A stretch of 64,000 nt of DNA from Streptomyces sp. CBMA156 (GCF_014596515.1 NZ_MSJQ01000385.1:1-64000); one strand, 5' to 3'. Shown: positions 16,578 to 25,346, numbered from the stretch's first letter. The notes: generated by a model not told the origin, from the letters alone. Numbers and translations: made by a program.

Positions 16578-17321
16578 ATGAGCACGATGGCCGACGCCCT
16601 GCGCGCCGAACGGGTCAAGTTCACCACCCTGCCCTCACAGTGGGCGGCCCCGCTGGTCGCCCTGGCGCTGACCGTCGGCATCACGGCGGCCGTCGGCGTC
16701 GCCTACGGGACGAAGGACCACACCCCCGGCGAGGACCCGGCCGGCGGGATCTTCTACGGGCTGCTGTTCGGTCACGTCGCGGTGGCCTGCCTCGGCATCC
16801 TGCTGATGGGGCAGGAGTTCAACACCCGCATGATCGGCACCTCCCTCACCGCCGTGCCACGGCGCGGCCGGCTGTACGGTGCCAAGCTCGCGCTGGGCGC
16901 CGGGCTGGGGCTGCTGCTCGGGCTGGCCTCGACGGCGGGTTCGTTCCTGGCCGTCGGCACGACCGTGGGCCTGGACCTCTCCACCCCTGGCCTGGCCCGC
17001 AGCTTCCTGGCCGGTGTGCTGTACCACCCGATGATGGTGCTGCTCTGCCTCGGACTGACCGCGATGCTGGGCAACTTCAGCGCCGCGCTCGGCCTGCTGA
17101 CGCCGATGGTGTTCCTGGGGACCACCTGGCTGGCTGCCATCCCCGGTGTCCGCGAACTCGGCCAGTTCCTGCCCGACCGGGCCGGCCTGTACGCGACACG
17201 GACCCAGACGGAAGCGGGCATCCACTACGGCCACTGGACCGGGCTGCTGATCATGGCGGCCTGGACCACCCTGGCGCTATTGGGCGGCCTGCGGGCGATC
17301 CGGCGGTACGAGCACAGCTGA
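16578..17321 (+). CDS. ABC exporter permease, paralogue 2
   Basis: The product (247 aa) repeats the layout of its neighbour: LRAERVKFTTLPSQW, then GQEFNTRMIGTSLTAVPRRG, and the ending YGHWTGLLIMAAWTTLALLGG, which differs from the first paralogue at few positions. Clearly the pair arose by tandem duplication. ATG 16578 after GAGGA is preferred; a GTG at 16545 that overlaps the preceding stop would add eleven residues. A 44-bp perfect palindrome 29 bp after the stop probably ends the operon. Confidence 0.88.
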   Translation: MSTMADALRAERVKFTTLPSQWAAPLVALALTVGITAAVGVAYGTKDHTPGEDPAGGIFYGLLFGHVAVACLGILLMGQEFNTRMIGTSLTAVPRRGRLYGAKLALGAGLGLLLGLASTAGSFLAVGTTVGLDLSTPGLARSFLAGVLYHPMMVLLCLGLTAMLGNFSAALGLLTPMVFLGTTWLAAIPGVRELGQFLPDRAGLYATRTQTEAGIHYGHWTGLLIMAAWTTLALLGGLRAIRRYEHS

Positions 17322-17349
17322 CGACTGGCGGGGTGCGGCCAACGGGCAT

Positions 17350-17393
17350 CAGCGAACAGATGACAGATTTCGAAATCTGTCATCTGTTCGCTG
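17350..17393. terminator. Perfect 44-bp palindrome, heptamer family copy 3
   Basis: The 22-bp arms are exact reverse complements, centred on TTTCGAAA at 17368-17375. The left arm reads in 7-mers CAGCGAA, CAGATGA, CAGATTT. Degenerate 7-mers (TCGCTGG, CATCCGT, TCTCCGT, CGCCCGT, CGACCGT, TGACCGT) continue to about 17457. It lies between convergent genes, the ABC permease and the Pth2-like gene. Confidence 0.75.
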
Positions 17394-17471
17394 GCATCCG
17401 TTCTCCGTCGCCCGTCGGCTGCCCCCTGCCGACCGTCGCCCGTTGACCGTCGGCCACCCGCCAGCCGGCCG

Positions 17472-18236
17472 TCACCGCAGCGCCGGGTGCTCCGCGATCA
17501 CCGTGCAACTGCCGGGCGCGATCTCGGTGAAGCCCGCGTCCTGAACCACCGGCAGCCCGCTGCGGACGAGCTCCTCCCACGCCTCCGGGGCGGCCGTCCG
17601 GACCGCGAGCGCGAAGCCGGCCTCGGCCCACTCCTTGCGCCGCGCCTCGTCCAGCCGCCACCAGGCGAGCTGGGCGGCGTGCCCGGTCTGCGCCATCGTC
17701 TTGCCCGCGCTCATCTCCAGCTCCGGGTTGAGCCACAACACCGGCAGCCCCGGCTCGGGTGCGTCGACCTCAGCCGTCTCCTCCAGGTCCGTCCCGGACA
17801 CCTGGAGCTTGGCGAGGTCCTTCGGCCAGCCGTCCAGCGGGATCGGCGGGAACACTCGCACCTCCGCCTCCCGTCCGCGCACCGTGACACCCGGCAGCTC
17901 CCCCGCCCGGCGCCACTCCCCGCCCCTGGCCCGGCGGACCACCTTGCGGATCCGGGCGTCCTCCCAGGCCGCCACCCGCTCCGCCCACTCGCCGTCCGCC
18001 TCGGTCACCCGCGGGTCGGCCAGCAAGGTGAGCACCGCGCGGGCCGAGGTCTCCAGCGCGTCCGTCCGACCCGGCGGAGTGGCCCGCTCCAGCCGGACGA
18101 CCAACGGCAGCACATACTGCGGCAGGGCGTCGCGGCCCTCGGGCTCCGAAGCGTCGCCGGGGTCGGCCACAGCGGTAGGGGTCACGGAAGCGGAGGTCGG
18201 GGCAGTGGAGGTCGGGGCAGCGGAAGGAGAAGTCAC
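17472..18236 (-). CDS. Peptidyl-tRNA hydrolase 2-like protein
   Basis: The product (254 aa) ends in a Pth2-like domain from about residue 145. LWLNPELEMSAGKTMAQTGHA matches the Lys, Gln and His pattern of the archaeal/eukaryotic-type hydrolase. The end, GLPVVQDAGFTEIAPGSCTV, fits the same fold. The first 130 residues form an extra domain that I do not recognise. The N-terminus begins with a short SAAPTSTAPTSAS repeat. GTG 18236 follows GAAGGAGAAG. Actinomycete proteins of this type are annotated as hydrolases; activity is not established by the sequence alone. Confidence 0.75.
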   Translation of the reverse strand: MTSPSAAPTSTAPTSASVTPTAVADPGDASEPEGRDALPQYVLPLVVRLERATPPGRTDALETSARAVLTLLADPRVTEADGEWAERVAAWEDARIRKVVRRARGGEWRRAGELPGVTVRGREAEVRVFPPIPLDGWPKDLAKLQVSGTDLEETAEVDAPEPGLPVLWLNPELEMSAGKTMAQTGHAAQLAWWRLDEARRKEWAEAGFALAVRTAAPEAWEELVRSGLPVVQDAGFTEIAPGSCTVIAEHPALR

Positions 18237-18368
18237 CCGTCCAGCATGCCAGCCCCGTCCCGGCCGACTCGGCCCGCCCCGTTCACCACGGCGGTCACCC
18301 CGGCGTTCCGCTCGAAACCCCGCCCCGGCGTTCACCGCGGCAGCTGCCGGGCCGTCCGCCGCCCCCGG

Positions 18369-19298
18369 TCAGCGCCGGTAGCCGCGCTGCGGGTCCCGTT
18401 CCTCCGCGTCCTCGTACATCAGGAACCAGCCCTCCGGGTGGGTCGCCGCCAGCAGCACCTCCGTACGCTGCTCCGCCGCCAGCTCCGGATCCCCGTCGTC
18501 CGGCCCGTAAACCCCGAACAGCTCGTCGTGGCAGCCGTCCCAGTCGTAGTCGTAGAGGTCGGCCGGGAGGTCGCCCATCATGTCCGCCACCGACTCGGGC
18601 TGCGCACCGAGCAGTGTCCGGGCGTCCACCAGGGCCATCCGCAGCGCGATCTCCTCGGCCAGGCAGCGCGGCAGCGGCCACTCGCCGAGCGCGAGGTCGT
18701 CGGCGAGGTCGTCGAAGGCCCTGGCCATCGCGCGGCGCCAGTTCCGGTGCATCCGCCAGGTGCGCTCGGGCAGCCGGGCGAAGACCGTCCAGTCCGTGTC
18801 GTCGCCGTCGGCGACCGCCTCGTCCCCGTGCTCGTCGAAGTCGTCGTAGGCGGCGTCGGCCAGGCCGATCAGCTGGGTGTGGAGCAGACAGGCGGTACGC
18901 GGGGTGAGCGTCCAGTCCGCGCCCGCGCCGCCTTCCTCCTCGTCGCCCTCCAGCGGGAACAGTTCGGCGAAGTCCGGTGAGAAGTCCTCGGTGACGCTGA
19001 TCTCCAGCGTTCCGCCGACCGCCTCGACGCCGGGGATGGCGGCCAGCAGCCGGTCCGGATGCAGCAGCGCGCCGAGCGCCGCGTTCGCGTCCTCGGAGAC
19101 CTCGCGCAGCAGTTCGCGGCGTTGGCCGGCCGTGTCGATGCCGTGGAAGTCCAGTTCCTCGACGACCCTGATCGCGGCCGCGCGCAGGGCCGGCCAGTCG
19201 GTGATCCGCAGGCCCAGCACCACCGTCGCCTCGATCTCCTGCGCACCGGATTCCTCCGCCGCGCCCGGCCCCTGTGGATGATCGCTTCGCTCGCCCAT
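18369..19298 (-). CDS. Acidic protein of unknown function
   Basis: The product (309 aa) is strongly acidic, with clusters such as DYDWDGCHDELFGVYGPDDGD and EGDEEEGG. There is no signal peptide or membrane helix. ATG 19298 (MGERSDHPQG) is the only reasonable start. I do not recognise a domain. The middle part is rich in Trp, Arg and His (RTWRMHRNWRRAM), which suggests a folded globular protein. It stands alone between the Pth2-like gene on the same strand (132 bp apart) and divergent ybjQ. Confidence 0.7.
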   Translation of the reverse strand: MGERSDHPQGPGAAEESGAQEIEATVVLGLRITDWPALRAAAIRVVEELDFHGIDTAGQRRELLREVSEDANAALGALLHPDRLLAAIPGVEAVGGTLEISVTEDFSPDFAELFPLEGDEEEGGAGADWTLTPRTACLLHTQLIGLADAAYDDFDEHGDEAVADGDDTDWTVFARLPERTWRMHRNWRRAMARAFDDLADDLALGEWPLPRCLAEEIALRMALVDARTLLGAQPESVADMMGDLPADLYDYDWDGCHDELFGVYGPDDGDPELAAEQRTEVLLAATHPEGWFLMYEDAEERDPQRGYRR

Positions 19299-19423
19299 GG
19301 GGCTAACGGTACGGCTTTTCGGTCCCCCGATCACCGGTCAGGACCAGCTTCCGGAAGCCTTCTCGGCCACCGCCCGGCCCTGCCTCGGTCACTCGGACGC
19401 AGGAACTCGGCAGGATGGGCCCC

Positions 19424-19795
19424 ATGGCTGACATCAACGAGTACGGCGGCGGGCAGGGCCCGAACGCCGACGTCCTGGTCGTGACCACCAACGACATCCC
19501 CGGTTTCCGGGTCGACCACGTGATCGGCGAGGTCTTCGGACTGACCGTCCGCAGCCGCCACATCGGCAGCCAGATCGGTGCCGGTCTGAAGTCGCTGATC
19601 GGCGGCGAGCTGCGCGGTCTGACGAAGACCCTGGTCGAGAGCCGCAACGAGGCGATGCAGCGGCTGGTCGAGCAGGCCAAGGCCCGCGGTGGCAACGCTG
19701 TCCTGATGATGCGGTTCGACGTGACGGAGGCGGCCGACGTCGGCACCGAGGTCTGCGCCTACGGCACCGCGGCGGTGATCTCCCCGCTGACCTGA
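19424..19795 (+). CDS. YbjQ/DUF74 family protein
   Basis: The product (123 aa) matches the YbjQ family, often labelled heavy-metal-binding. Marks are VVTTNDIPGFRVDHVIGEVFGLTVRS near the start, IGGELRGLTKTLVESRNEAMQRL and GGNAVLMMRFDV. These proteins are small pentameric domains of unclear role. ATG 19424 follows AGGATGG at a good distance; an upstream ATG at 19415 would add three residues. It diverges from the acidic-protein gene. Confidence 0.9.
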   Translation: MADINEYGGGQGPNADVLVVTTNDIPGFRVDHVIGEVFGLTVRSRHIGSQIGAGLKSLIGGELRGLTKTLVESRNEAMQRLVEQAKARGGNAVLMMRFDVTEAADVGTEVCAYGTAAVISPLT

Positions 19796-19839
19796 CGCAC
19801 CCCCGTTCACGGCCCCGGTCTCACGCGTCCCGTTCACGC

Positions 19840-19890
19840 CCACCGGCAGGGCACACCGACAGGGAACACCGACAGGGAACACCGACGGAC
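19840..19890. repeat. 13-bp tandem repeat upstream of the flavin monooxygenase gene
   Basis: Units of the form ACACCGACAGGGA start at 19853, 19866 and 19879 (last one diverged), with a weaker copy at 19840. They lie 45 bp after the ybjQ stop and before the monooxygenase start. Confidence 0.65.
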
Positions 19891-19944
19891 ATGCCGACCG
19901 CCCGCCGGCGGGAACAGCCGCCGAACCCCCGATGTTTCACGGGC

Positions 19945-21123
19945 GTGACTGTTTACGGTGCAACGAACAGCGTTCCCCAGCGCGTGGACGTCCTGGTGGT
20001 GGGCGCCGGACAGGCAGGTCTGTCCGCCGCCTATCACCTGCGCCGCCGCGGCTTCGCCCCTCATCAGGCGGGGGCCGACGGCGGCTTCGTCGTCCTCGAC
20101 GCCGACGCCGCACCCGGCGGAGCCTGGGCGCACCGCTCACCGTCCCTGCGGATGGCCACCGTGCACGGCGTCCACGACCTCCCGGACACCGAATTCCCGC
20201 CACCGGCGCCCGAGGCCCCCGCGCGCGAGGTGGTTCCGAGGTACTTCGCGGCGTACGAGGCCCGGCACGCGCTCCCGGTCGTACGCCCGGTCACAGTGCG
20301 AGCCGTACGCGCCGAGACCGAGCGCCCGGACTCCCGGCTGCTGGTCGAGACCGACCGCGGCACCTGGTCCGCCCGCGCGCTGATCAACGCCACCGGCACC
20401 TGGACCCGCCCCTTCCTCCCGCACTACCCGGGCCGCTTCGCCGGCCGGCAGCTGCACTACGCCGAGTACCGAGGCCCCGAGGAGTTCACGGGCAGGCGGG
20501 TGCTGGTGGTGGGCGGCGGCGCCTCGGCGATCCAGGTGCTCTCGGAGGTGGCGGCGGTCGGCGAGACGGTCTGGGTCACCCGCTCCGCACCCGTCTACCA
20601 CGACGGCCCGTTCACCCCCGAGTACGGGCGTGCGGTGGTCGCGAAGGTCGAGGAGCGGGTCCGGCAGGGCCTGCCGGTGCGCAGCGTGGTGAGCGTGACC
20701 GGGCTCGGCCCGTCCGTCGCCTACCGGCGCGCCGAGGAGCTGGGCGCCCTGCACCGCCGGCCAATGTTCGACCGCCTGACCGAGCACGGGGTCGCCTGGG
20801 GCGAGGAGGAGCTGGCAGTGGACGCGATCGTCTGGGCGACCGGCTTCCGGCCCGAGGTCGGGCACCTCGCGCCGCTCGGGCTTCGCTCCCCCGGCGGCGG
20901 CATCGCGCTCACCGGCACCCGGGCCACCGCCGACCCGCGCGTCCACCTGGTCGGCTACGGCCCGTCGGCCAGCACCGTCGGCGCCAACCGGGCCGGGCGC
21001 GCGGCCGTCAACGACCTGGTCAGGCTGCTCGGAGATCCTGTGCTCGGGAAACCGGAACTCAGCGAGCCGACGCTCGGTGAGCAGGCCCCCGGTGAGCCGG
21101 CGATGGAGCCCGCCGCCGTCTGA
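19945..21123 (+). CDS. FAD-dependent, NAD(P)-binding monooxygenase
   Basis: The product (392 aa) is a class B-type flavoprotein. An FAD-binding Rossmann motif (VVGAGQAGLSAAYHL) lies near residue 15 and an NAD(P)H motif (VVGGGASAIQVL) near 190. The late motif WATGFRPEVGHL is typical of flavin monooxygenases and thioredoxin-reductase-like oxidases. GTG 19945 was chosen because the Rossmann strand follows within 12 residues; GTG 19987 is an alternative. The last 25 residues are a Glu/Pro repeat tail. It converges on paaE with three bases between stops. Substrate unknown. Confidence 0.85.
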   Translation: MTVYGATNSVPQRVDVLVVGAGQAGLSAAYHLRRRGFAPHQAGADGGFVVLDADAAPGGAWAHRSPSLRMATVHGVHDLPDTEFPPPAPEAPAREVVPRYFAAYEARHALPVVRPVTVRAVRAETERPDSRLLVETDRGTWSARALINATGTWTRPFLPHYPGRFAGRQLHYAEYRGPEEFTGRRVLVVGGGASAIQVLSEVAAVGETVWVTRSAPVYHDGPFTPEYGRAVVAKVEERVRQGLPVRSVVSVTGLGPSVAYRRAEELGALHRRPMFDRLTEHGVAWGEEELAVDAIVWATGFRPEVGHLAPLGLRSPGGGIALTGTRATADPRVHLVGYGPSASTVGANRAGRAAVNDLVRLLGDPVLGKPELSEPTLGEQAPGEPAMEPAAV

Positions 21124-21126
21124 GGC

Positions 21127-22260
21127 TCAGCGGTCGTAGTCGACGGTCACACGGTCGGTGAGCGGGCGGGCCTGGCAGGTGAGGACGTAGCCGGCGGCCA
21201 GCTCCTTCTCCTCCAGCGCGAAGTTCCGGCGCATCTCCACCTCGCCCTCGGTGACCAGGGCGCGGCAGGTGCCGCAGACCCCGCCCTTGCAGGCGAACGG
21301 CAGATCGGGGCGGGAGCGCTGGGCGCCGTCCAGGATCGAGCGGTCGCGCGGGAGGCACAGGGTGCTGCCGCGGCCGTCGAGGACGACGGTGACCTCGCTC
21401 TGCGCACCCGGCGCGCCGTCGGACGAGGTGTCCGTCCGGTCCCAGTCCTCGTCGCGTTCCGGGAGCGGCTCGTCCTCGGCGTGGAACAGCTCCTGGTGCA
21501 CCCGCTCGCCGGGCACGCCCAGCTCGGTGAGCAGTTCCTTCGCCCCGACGACCATCCCGAACGGGCCGCACAGCCACCAGTGCCCGACACTCCCGACGTC
21601 CACGAGTGCCGCCAGCAGCGCCCGCACCCGCTCGGGGTCGAGGCGGCCGCTGAGCAGTTCGGCGTCCCTGGTCTCCCGGGAGAGCACGTGGACCAGCTGG
21701 AAGCGGCCGAGGTAGCGGTCCTTCAGGTCGGCCAGCTCGTCCGCGAACATCACGGTGTCGCTGCGCCGGTTGCCGTAGAGCAGGGTGACGGTGGAGCTGC
21801 GGTCGGCGGCCAGCACGGAGGCGGCGATGGACAGCATCGGGGTGATGCCGGAGCCGGCCGCGAGCAGCACGTGGTCGGCCGGAACGCCGAGTTCGGGGGT
21901 GAACAGTCCGGACGGCGTCAGCACCTCCACCTCGTCGCCCGGCCGCGCCTCGCGCACCAGCCGGCGCGAGAACAGCCCGCCGGGCACCTCCCGCACGGCG
22001 ATCCGCAGCGGTCCGCCGACCGGGGCACAGATCGAGTAGGAGCGACGCTCGTCGGCGCCGTCCACCAGCTCGCGCAGGGTCAGGGTCTGCCCGGGGCGGA
22101 AGGCGTACTCCTCCGCCAGCCCGTCCGGCACCGCGAAGGTCACCGCGACGGCGTCCTCGCAGAGCCGCTCGACCCGGTCGATCCGCAGCCGGTGGAAGGC
22201 CGGACGGCGGGCGGGGCGGATGCCGGTCGGCTGGGTGTCGGCGGCGGAAGCGGCGGGCAT
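21127..22260 (-). CDS. paaE: Phenylacetyl-CoA epoxidase reductase PaaE
   Basis: The product (377 aa) transfers electrons from NADPH to the PaaA di-iron centre. It has a ferredoxin-reductase-type FAD domain (RSYSICAP near 95), an NAD(P) domain (LLAAGSGITPMLSI near 150; LCGPFGMVVGAKE) and a C-terminal plant-type 2Fe-2S domain with CKGGVCGTC and a later TCQARP. A 20-residue disordered linker (DEDWDRTDTSSDGAPGAQ) joins the last two. It is the last gene of the paaABCDE operon, beginning just after the paaD stop. Confidence 0.95.
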   Translation of the reverse strand: MPAASAADTQPTGIRPARRPAFHRLRIDRVERLCEDAVAVTFAVPDGLAEEYAFRPGQTLTLRELVDGADERRSYSICAPVGGPLRIAVREVPGGLFSRRLVREARPGDEVEVLTPSGLFTPELGVPADHVLLAAGSGITPMLSIAASVLAADRSSTVTLLYGNRRSDTVMFADELADLKDRYLGRFQLVHVLSRETRDAELLSGRLDPERVRALLAALVDVGSVGHWWLCGPFGMVVGAKELLTELGVPGERVHQELFHAEDEPLPERDEDWDRTDTSSDGAPGAQSEVTVVLDGRGSTLCLPRDRSILDGAQRSRPDLPFACKGGVCGTCRALVTEGEVEMRRNFALEEKELAAGYVLTCQARPLTDRVTVDYDR

Positions 22261-22908
22261 TCAGATCTCCTTGACGCGTTCGAAGGGCTCGCGGCAGGTC
22301 CGGCAGCGACAGAGCGCCTTGCAGGCGGTGGAACCGAAGCGGGACAGCTCCTCCGTGTCGGTGCCGCCGCATTGCGGGCACGGTACGGGGGGCACGACCG
22401 CGGTCGTGGCCGTGGCCGCCCTGCCGGGCGAAGTACCGGTCCCGGCTCCGGGCACGGCTCCGGGCACGGTTCCGGCGTGGGTCGGACCGAGGAGGAGCGC
22501 GACCGGTCCGGCCACGGCGGCGGTCGCGCGCGGCGGGGCGATGCCCGCCACGGCGAGCTTGCGGCGGCCCTCGGGGGTGATCAGGTCGGTGGACCACGGC
22601 GGGTCCAGCCGCAGCCGTACCCGGACGTCCGGGTATCCGGCCGCGCGCAGCCTGCGGTCCACGTCGGCGGCCATCTCGGCGACGGCGGGGCAGCCCGAGT
22701 AGGTCGGGGTCAGCCAAGCGGTCACCGTGCCGTGGGCTCCGTCCGCCTCCACCTCCGCCAGGACGCCCAGGTCGGCCAGCGTGAGCATGGGCAGCTCCGG
22801 ATCCGGGACGGCCGCGGCGACGGCCCAGGCCGACTCGCGGGTCGTCGGGTCCACCGGGTCCACCGTGCCCGTTGCGCCCGTTGAGTCCATGGCGCGGTCG
22901 CCCGTCAC
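22261..22908 (-). CDS. paaD: PaaD-like iron-sulphur maturation protein
   Basis: The product (215 aa) has an N-terminal MIP18/DUF59 domain (VPDPELPMLTLADLGVL; LTPTYSGCPAV) and a C-terminal zinc-ribbon-like Cys set (CPQCGG, CKALCRCRTCREPF). PaaD is needed for assembly of the phenylacetyl-CoA epoxidase. A Gly/Ala/Thr-rich linker lies between the two parts. The GTG start at 22908 overlaps the paaC stop by four bases; ATG at 22890 is an alternative. Confidence 0.93.
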   Translation of the reverse strand: MTGDRAMDSTGATGTVDPVDPTTRESAWAVAAAVPDPELPMLTLADLGVLAEVEADGAHGTVTAWLTPTYSGCPAVAEMAADVDRRLRAAGYPDVRVRLRLDPPWSTDLITPEGRRKLAVAGIAPPRATAAVAGPVALLLGPTHAGTVPGAVPGAGTGTSPGRAATATTAVVPPVPCPQCGGTDTEELSRFGSTACKALCRCRTCREPFERVKEI

Positions 22909-23891
22909 CAGGTCGCTCCCGGGTGGGCTCGGGCCACCACCTGGAACTCGGCGAGCAGCGGGCCGAGCGCCTCGGTGTGCACGCCGTCCCGGCCGGCCAG
23001 GCCGAGGACGGTGGCCAGCGGCGGCACGTCCGGCACCGTCAGCCCGGCCTCGGTGAGGACGGCCGTGAGCGAGCGCAGCACCGGTTCACGCACCGTCCCC
23101 GGGTCGACGCCCGCCCGCAGCTCCACCGGGTGCGCCGTGAACAGCTCCTCCAGCAGCGGCCAGACGGCGTCCAGCCCGGCCTGCATCCGCTCGGCGGAGT
23201 ACGGCGTGCCGTCGCCGAGGCGCAGCGTCCAGGCGGTGGCGTACTCCCGGTGGTACGCCAGCTCCTTGACACCCCGGGCGGCGACCGCGGCCACGACCGG
23301 GTCGGGATGTGCGCTCAGCGCCTCGTACAGGGCGCCGCGCGCGGTGGCGAACAGCAGCAGCCGGGCGATCGAGTACGCGAAGTCTCCGTTCGGCGTCTCG
23401 ACCAGGCGGACGTTGCGGAAGTCCTGCTCCTCGCGCCAGTACGCCAGGTCGTCCTCGGTGCGGCCGGTGCCGTCCGCCTGGCCGGCCCGGGTGAGCAGCA
23501 GGCGGGCCTGGCCGAGCAGGTCGAGGCCCAGGTTGGCGAGCGCGACCTCCTCCTCCAGCTCGGGCGCGCGGGTGCACCACTCGATCAGCCGCTGGGCGAG
23601 GATCAGGGCGTCGTCGCCCAGCATCCGGCAGTAGGCGGCGAGGTCGGCGCCGTCCAGACCGGCGGGCAGGGCGGTGTCCACGCCGAGCAGCGGGTCGGCG
23701 AAGCCCGTCCCGTACGCCCAGCGGCCCTCGCCCTCGGGGCCGGGGGTCGCCCCGGCGAGGCTGAGGTAGACGTGGTCGTCCCGGTCGGCGCCGGTGCCTG
23801 AGGTGCTGGTGCCTGCGGTGCGGGTGCCTGCGGTGCGGGTGCCTGCGGTGCCGGTGGACGTGGCGCTGGTGGACGTGGTGTGGTCGTGCAC
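22905..23891 (-). CDS. paaC: Phenylacetyl-CoA epoxidase structural subunit PaaC
   Basis: The product (328 aa) is the ferritin-like partner of PaaA. Marks include DDALILAQRLIEWCTRAPELE, LDLLGQARLLL, ANGDFAYSIARLLLF-like PNGDFAYSIARL and ELAYHREYATAWTLRLGDGT. GTG 23891 after GGGGGAG was chosen. The first 35 residues are a simple repeat of Thr, Ala, Gly and Arg (TAGTRTAGTRTAGTSTSGTG) encoded by an 18-bp tandem repeat (23805-23860), absent from typical PaaC. It follows paaB by 13 bp. Confidence 0.94.
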   Translation of the reverse strand: MHDHTTSTSATSTGTAGTRTAGTRTAGTSTSGTGADRDDHVYLSLAGATPGPEGEGRWAYGTGFADPLLGVDTALPAGLDGADLAAYCRMLGDDALILAQRLIEWCTRAPELEEEVALANLGLDLLGQARLLLTRAGQADGTGRTEDDLAYWREEQDFRNVRLVETPNGDFAYSIARLLLFATARGALYEALSAHPDPVVAAVAARGVKELAYHREYATAWTLRLGDGTPYSAERMQAGLDAVWPLLEELFTAHPVELRAGVDPGTVREPVLRSLTAVLTEAGLTVPDVPPLATVLGLAGRDGVHTEALGPLLAEFQVVARAHPGATW

Positions 23892-23904
23892 GGTGGCTCC
23901 CCCG

Positions 23905-24198
23905 TCAGATGTGCGGGACATCCTCGGGGATGTCGTAGAACGTCGGGTGGCGGTAGACCTTGTCGCCGCTGGGTTCGAAGAACGGGTCGCGCTCGTCCGG
24001 GGTGGAGGCGGTGATCGCGTCCGAGCGGACCACCCAGAGGCTGACGCCCTCGTTGCGACGGGTGTACAGGTCACGGGCGGCGAGCAGGGCCATCCGGTCG
24101 TCGGCGGCGTGCAGCGATCCGACGTGGACGTGGTTCAGTCCGCGCCGGGGGCGCACGAACACCTCGTAGAGCGGCCAGCCGGCCTTGGACTCGGTCAC
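23905..24198 (-). CDS. paaB: Phenylacetyl-CoA epoxidase subunit PaaB
   Basis: The product (97 aa) is the usual size for PaaB. Marks are WPLYEVFVRPRRGLNHVHVGS, LYTRRNEGVSLWVV and FFEPSGDKVYRHPTFYDIP. PaaB bridges the PaaAC heterodimers in the epoxidase complex. The GTG start at 24198 overlaps the paaA stop by GTGA. Confidence 0.96.
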   Translation of the reverse strand: MTESKAGWPLYEVFVRPRRGLNHVHVGSLHAADDRMALLAARDLYTRRNEGVSLWVVRSDAITASTPDERDPFFEPSGDKVYRHPTFYDIPEDVPHI

Positions 24199-25235
24199 TT
24201 TCCGTTCTCCTGTTCGATGGCGGGCCGGGCGGCGGGCCGGGGATCGTGCCGGGGATCGTGCCGGGCGTCCTGCCGGGCTTCCTGTTCGGCGGTGCGCTTG
24301 GCCGCGTAGGCGACGGCCGCCTCGCGCACCCAGGCGCCGTCCTCGTGGGCGGCGCGGCGGCGTTCGATCCGCTGGGCGTTGCAGGGGCCCTGGCCCTGGA
24401 TGACCCTGGTCAGCTCGGACCAGTCCGGCTCGCCGAAGTCCCAGGCGTCGCGTTCCTCGTTCCAGCGCAGCTCGGGGTCCGGGAGGGTGACGCCCAGGTG
24501 CTCGGCCTGCGGGACGGTCATGTCGACGAAGCGCTGCCGCAGCTCGTCGTTGCTGTGCCGCTTGATCCGCCAGGCCATCGAGCGGGCGGTGTTCGGCGAG
24601 GCCGCGTCCGAGGGGCCGAACATCATCAGCGACGGCCACCACCAGCGGTCCACCGCGTCCTGGACCATCCGGCGCTGGCCCTCGGTGCCGCGCATCAGCG
24701 TCATCAGGAGCTCGTAGCCCTGGCGCTGGTGGAAGGACTCCTCCTTGCAGATCCGCACCATCGCCCGGGCGTACGGGCCGTAGCTGCAACGGCAGAGCGG
24801 GACCTGGTTGCAGATCGCGGCACCGTCCACCAGCCAGCCGATCACGCCGACGTCGGCGAAGGTGAGGGTCGGGTAGTTGAAGATCGAGGAGTACTTCTGT
24901 CGGCCGGAGATCAGCTTCTCGGTCAGTTCCGCGCGGTCGACGCCGAGGGTCTCGGCCGCGGCGTAGAGGTAGAGGCCGTGACCGGCCTCGTCCTGGGCCT
25001 TGGCGAGCAGGATCGCCTTGCGGCGCAGGGACGGGGCCCGGGTCAGCCAGTTGCCCTCGGGCTGCATGCCGATGATCTCGGAGTGGGCGTGTTGGGCGAT
25101 CTGGCGGATCAGGGTGGCCCGGTAGGCGTCGGGCATCCAGTCCCTGGGCTCGATCCGCTGCTCGGCGGCGACGACCGCCTCGAACCGTTCCTCCGGCGTC
25201 TGCACGGGGAGCGCCTCGGCCACCTCTGCTGTCAC
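24195..25235 (-). CDS. paaA: Phenylacetyl-CoA epoxidase catalytic subunit PaaA
   Basis: The product (346 aa) carries the di-iron oxygenase fold: KAQDEAGHGLYLYAAAETLG and ICKEESFHQRQGYELL supply the metal-ligand EXXH motifs. It converts phenylacetyl-CoA to the ring 1,2-epoxide as the first committed step of aerobic phenylacetate breakdown. GTG 25235 has the best spacing to GAGAGGGG; a GTG one codon earlier is equally possible. The tail after about 310 is a repeat of Arg, His, Asp and Pro (DARHDPRHDPRPAARPA). It heads the operon below a palindromic operator. Ligase paaK and the later pathway genes are not in this window. Confidence 0.95.
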   Translation of the reverse strand: MTAEVAEALPVQTPEERFEAVVAAEQRIEPRDWMPDAYRATLIRQIAQHAHSEIIGMQPEGNWLTRAPSLRRKAILLAKAQDEAGHGLYLYAAAETLGVDRAELTEKLISGRQKYSSIFNYPTLTFADVGVIGWLVDGAAICNQVPLCRCSYGPYARAMVRICKEESFHQRQGYELLMTLMRGTEGQRRMVQDAVDRWWWPSLMMFGPSDAASPNTARSMAWRIKRHSNDELRQRFVDMTVPQAEHLGVTLPDPELRWNEERDAWDFGEPDWSELTRVIQGQGPCNAQRIERRRAAHEDGAWVREAAVAYAAKRTAEQEARQDARHDPRHDPRPAARPAIEQENGK

Positions 25236-25283
25236 CACGGTCCCCTCTCGTGTCCTGCCCGGCGGTCGCATGGATGCCGACCA

Positions 25284-25305
25284 ACCGACTGACCGTTCGG
25301 TCGGT
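25284..25305. promoter_or_regulatory. TetR-type operator upstream of paaA, PaaR-like
   Basis: A 22-bp imperfect palindrome begins ACCGACTGACC and ends GTTCGGTCGGT; nine of eleven pairs match. The part ACTGACCGTTCG followed by GTCGGT also resembles the actinobacterial PaaR site as I remember it (ACTNACCG-N2-CG-N2-CGGT). It lies about 50 bp upstream of the paaA start. No paaR gene adjoins it. Confidence 0.6.
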
Positions 25306-25346
25306 ACCATTCTGCGCGGCGGGGTGGAGGGATGGCAAGGTGCGAA

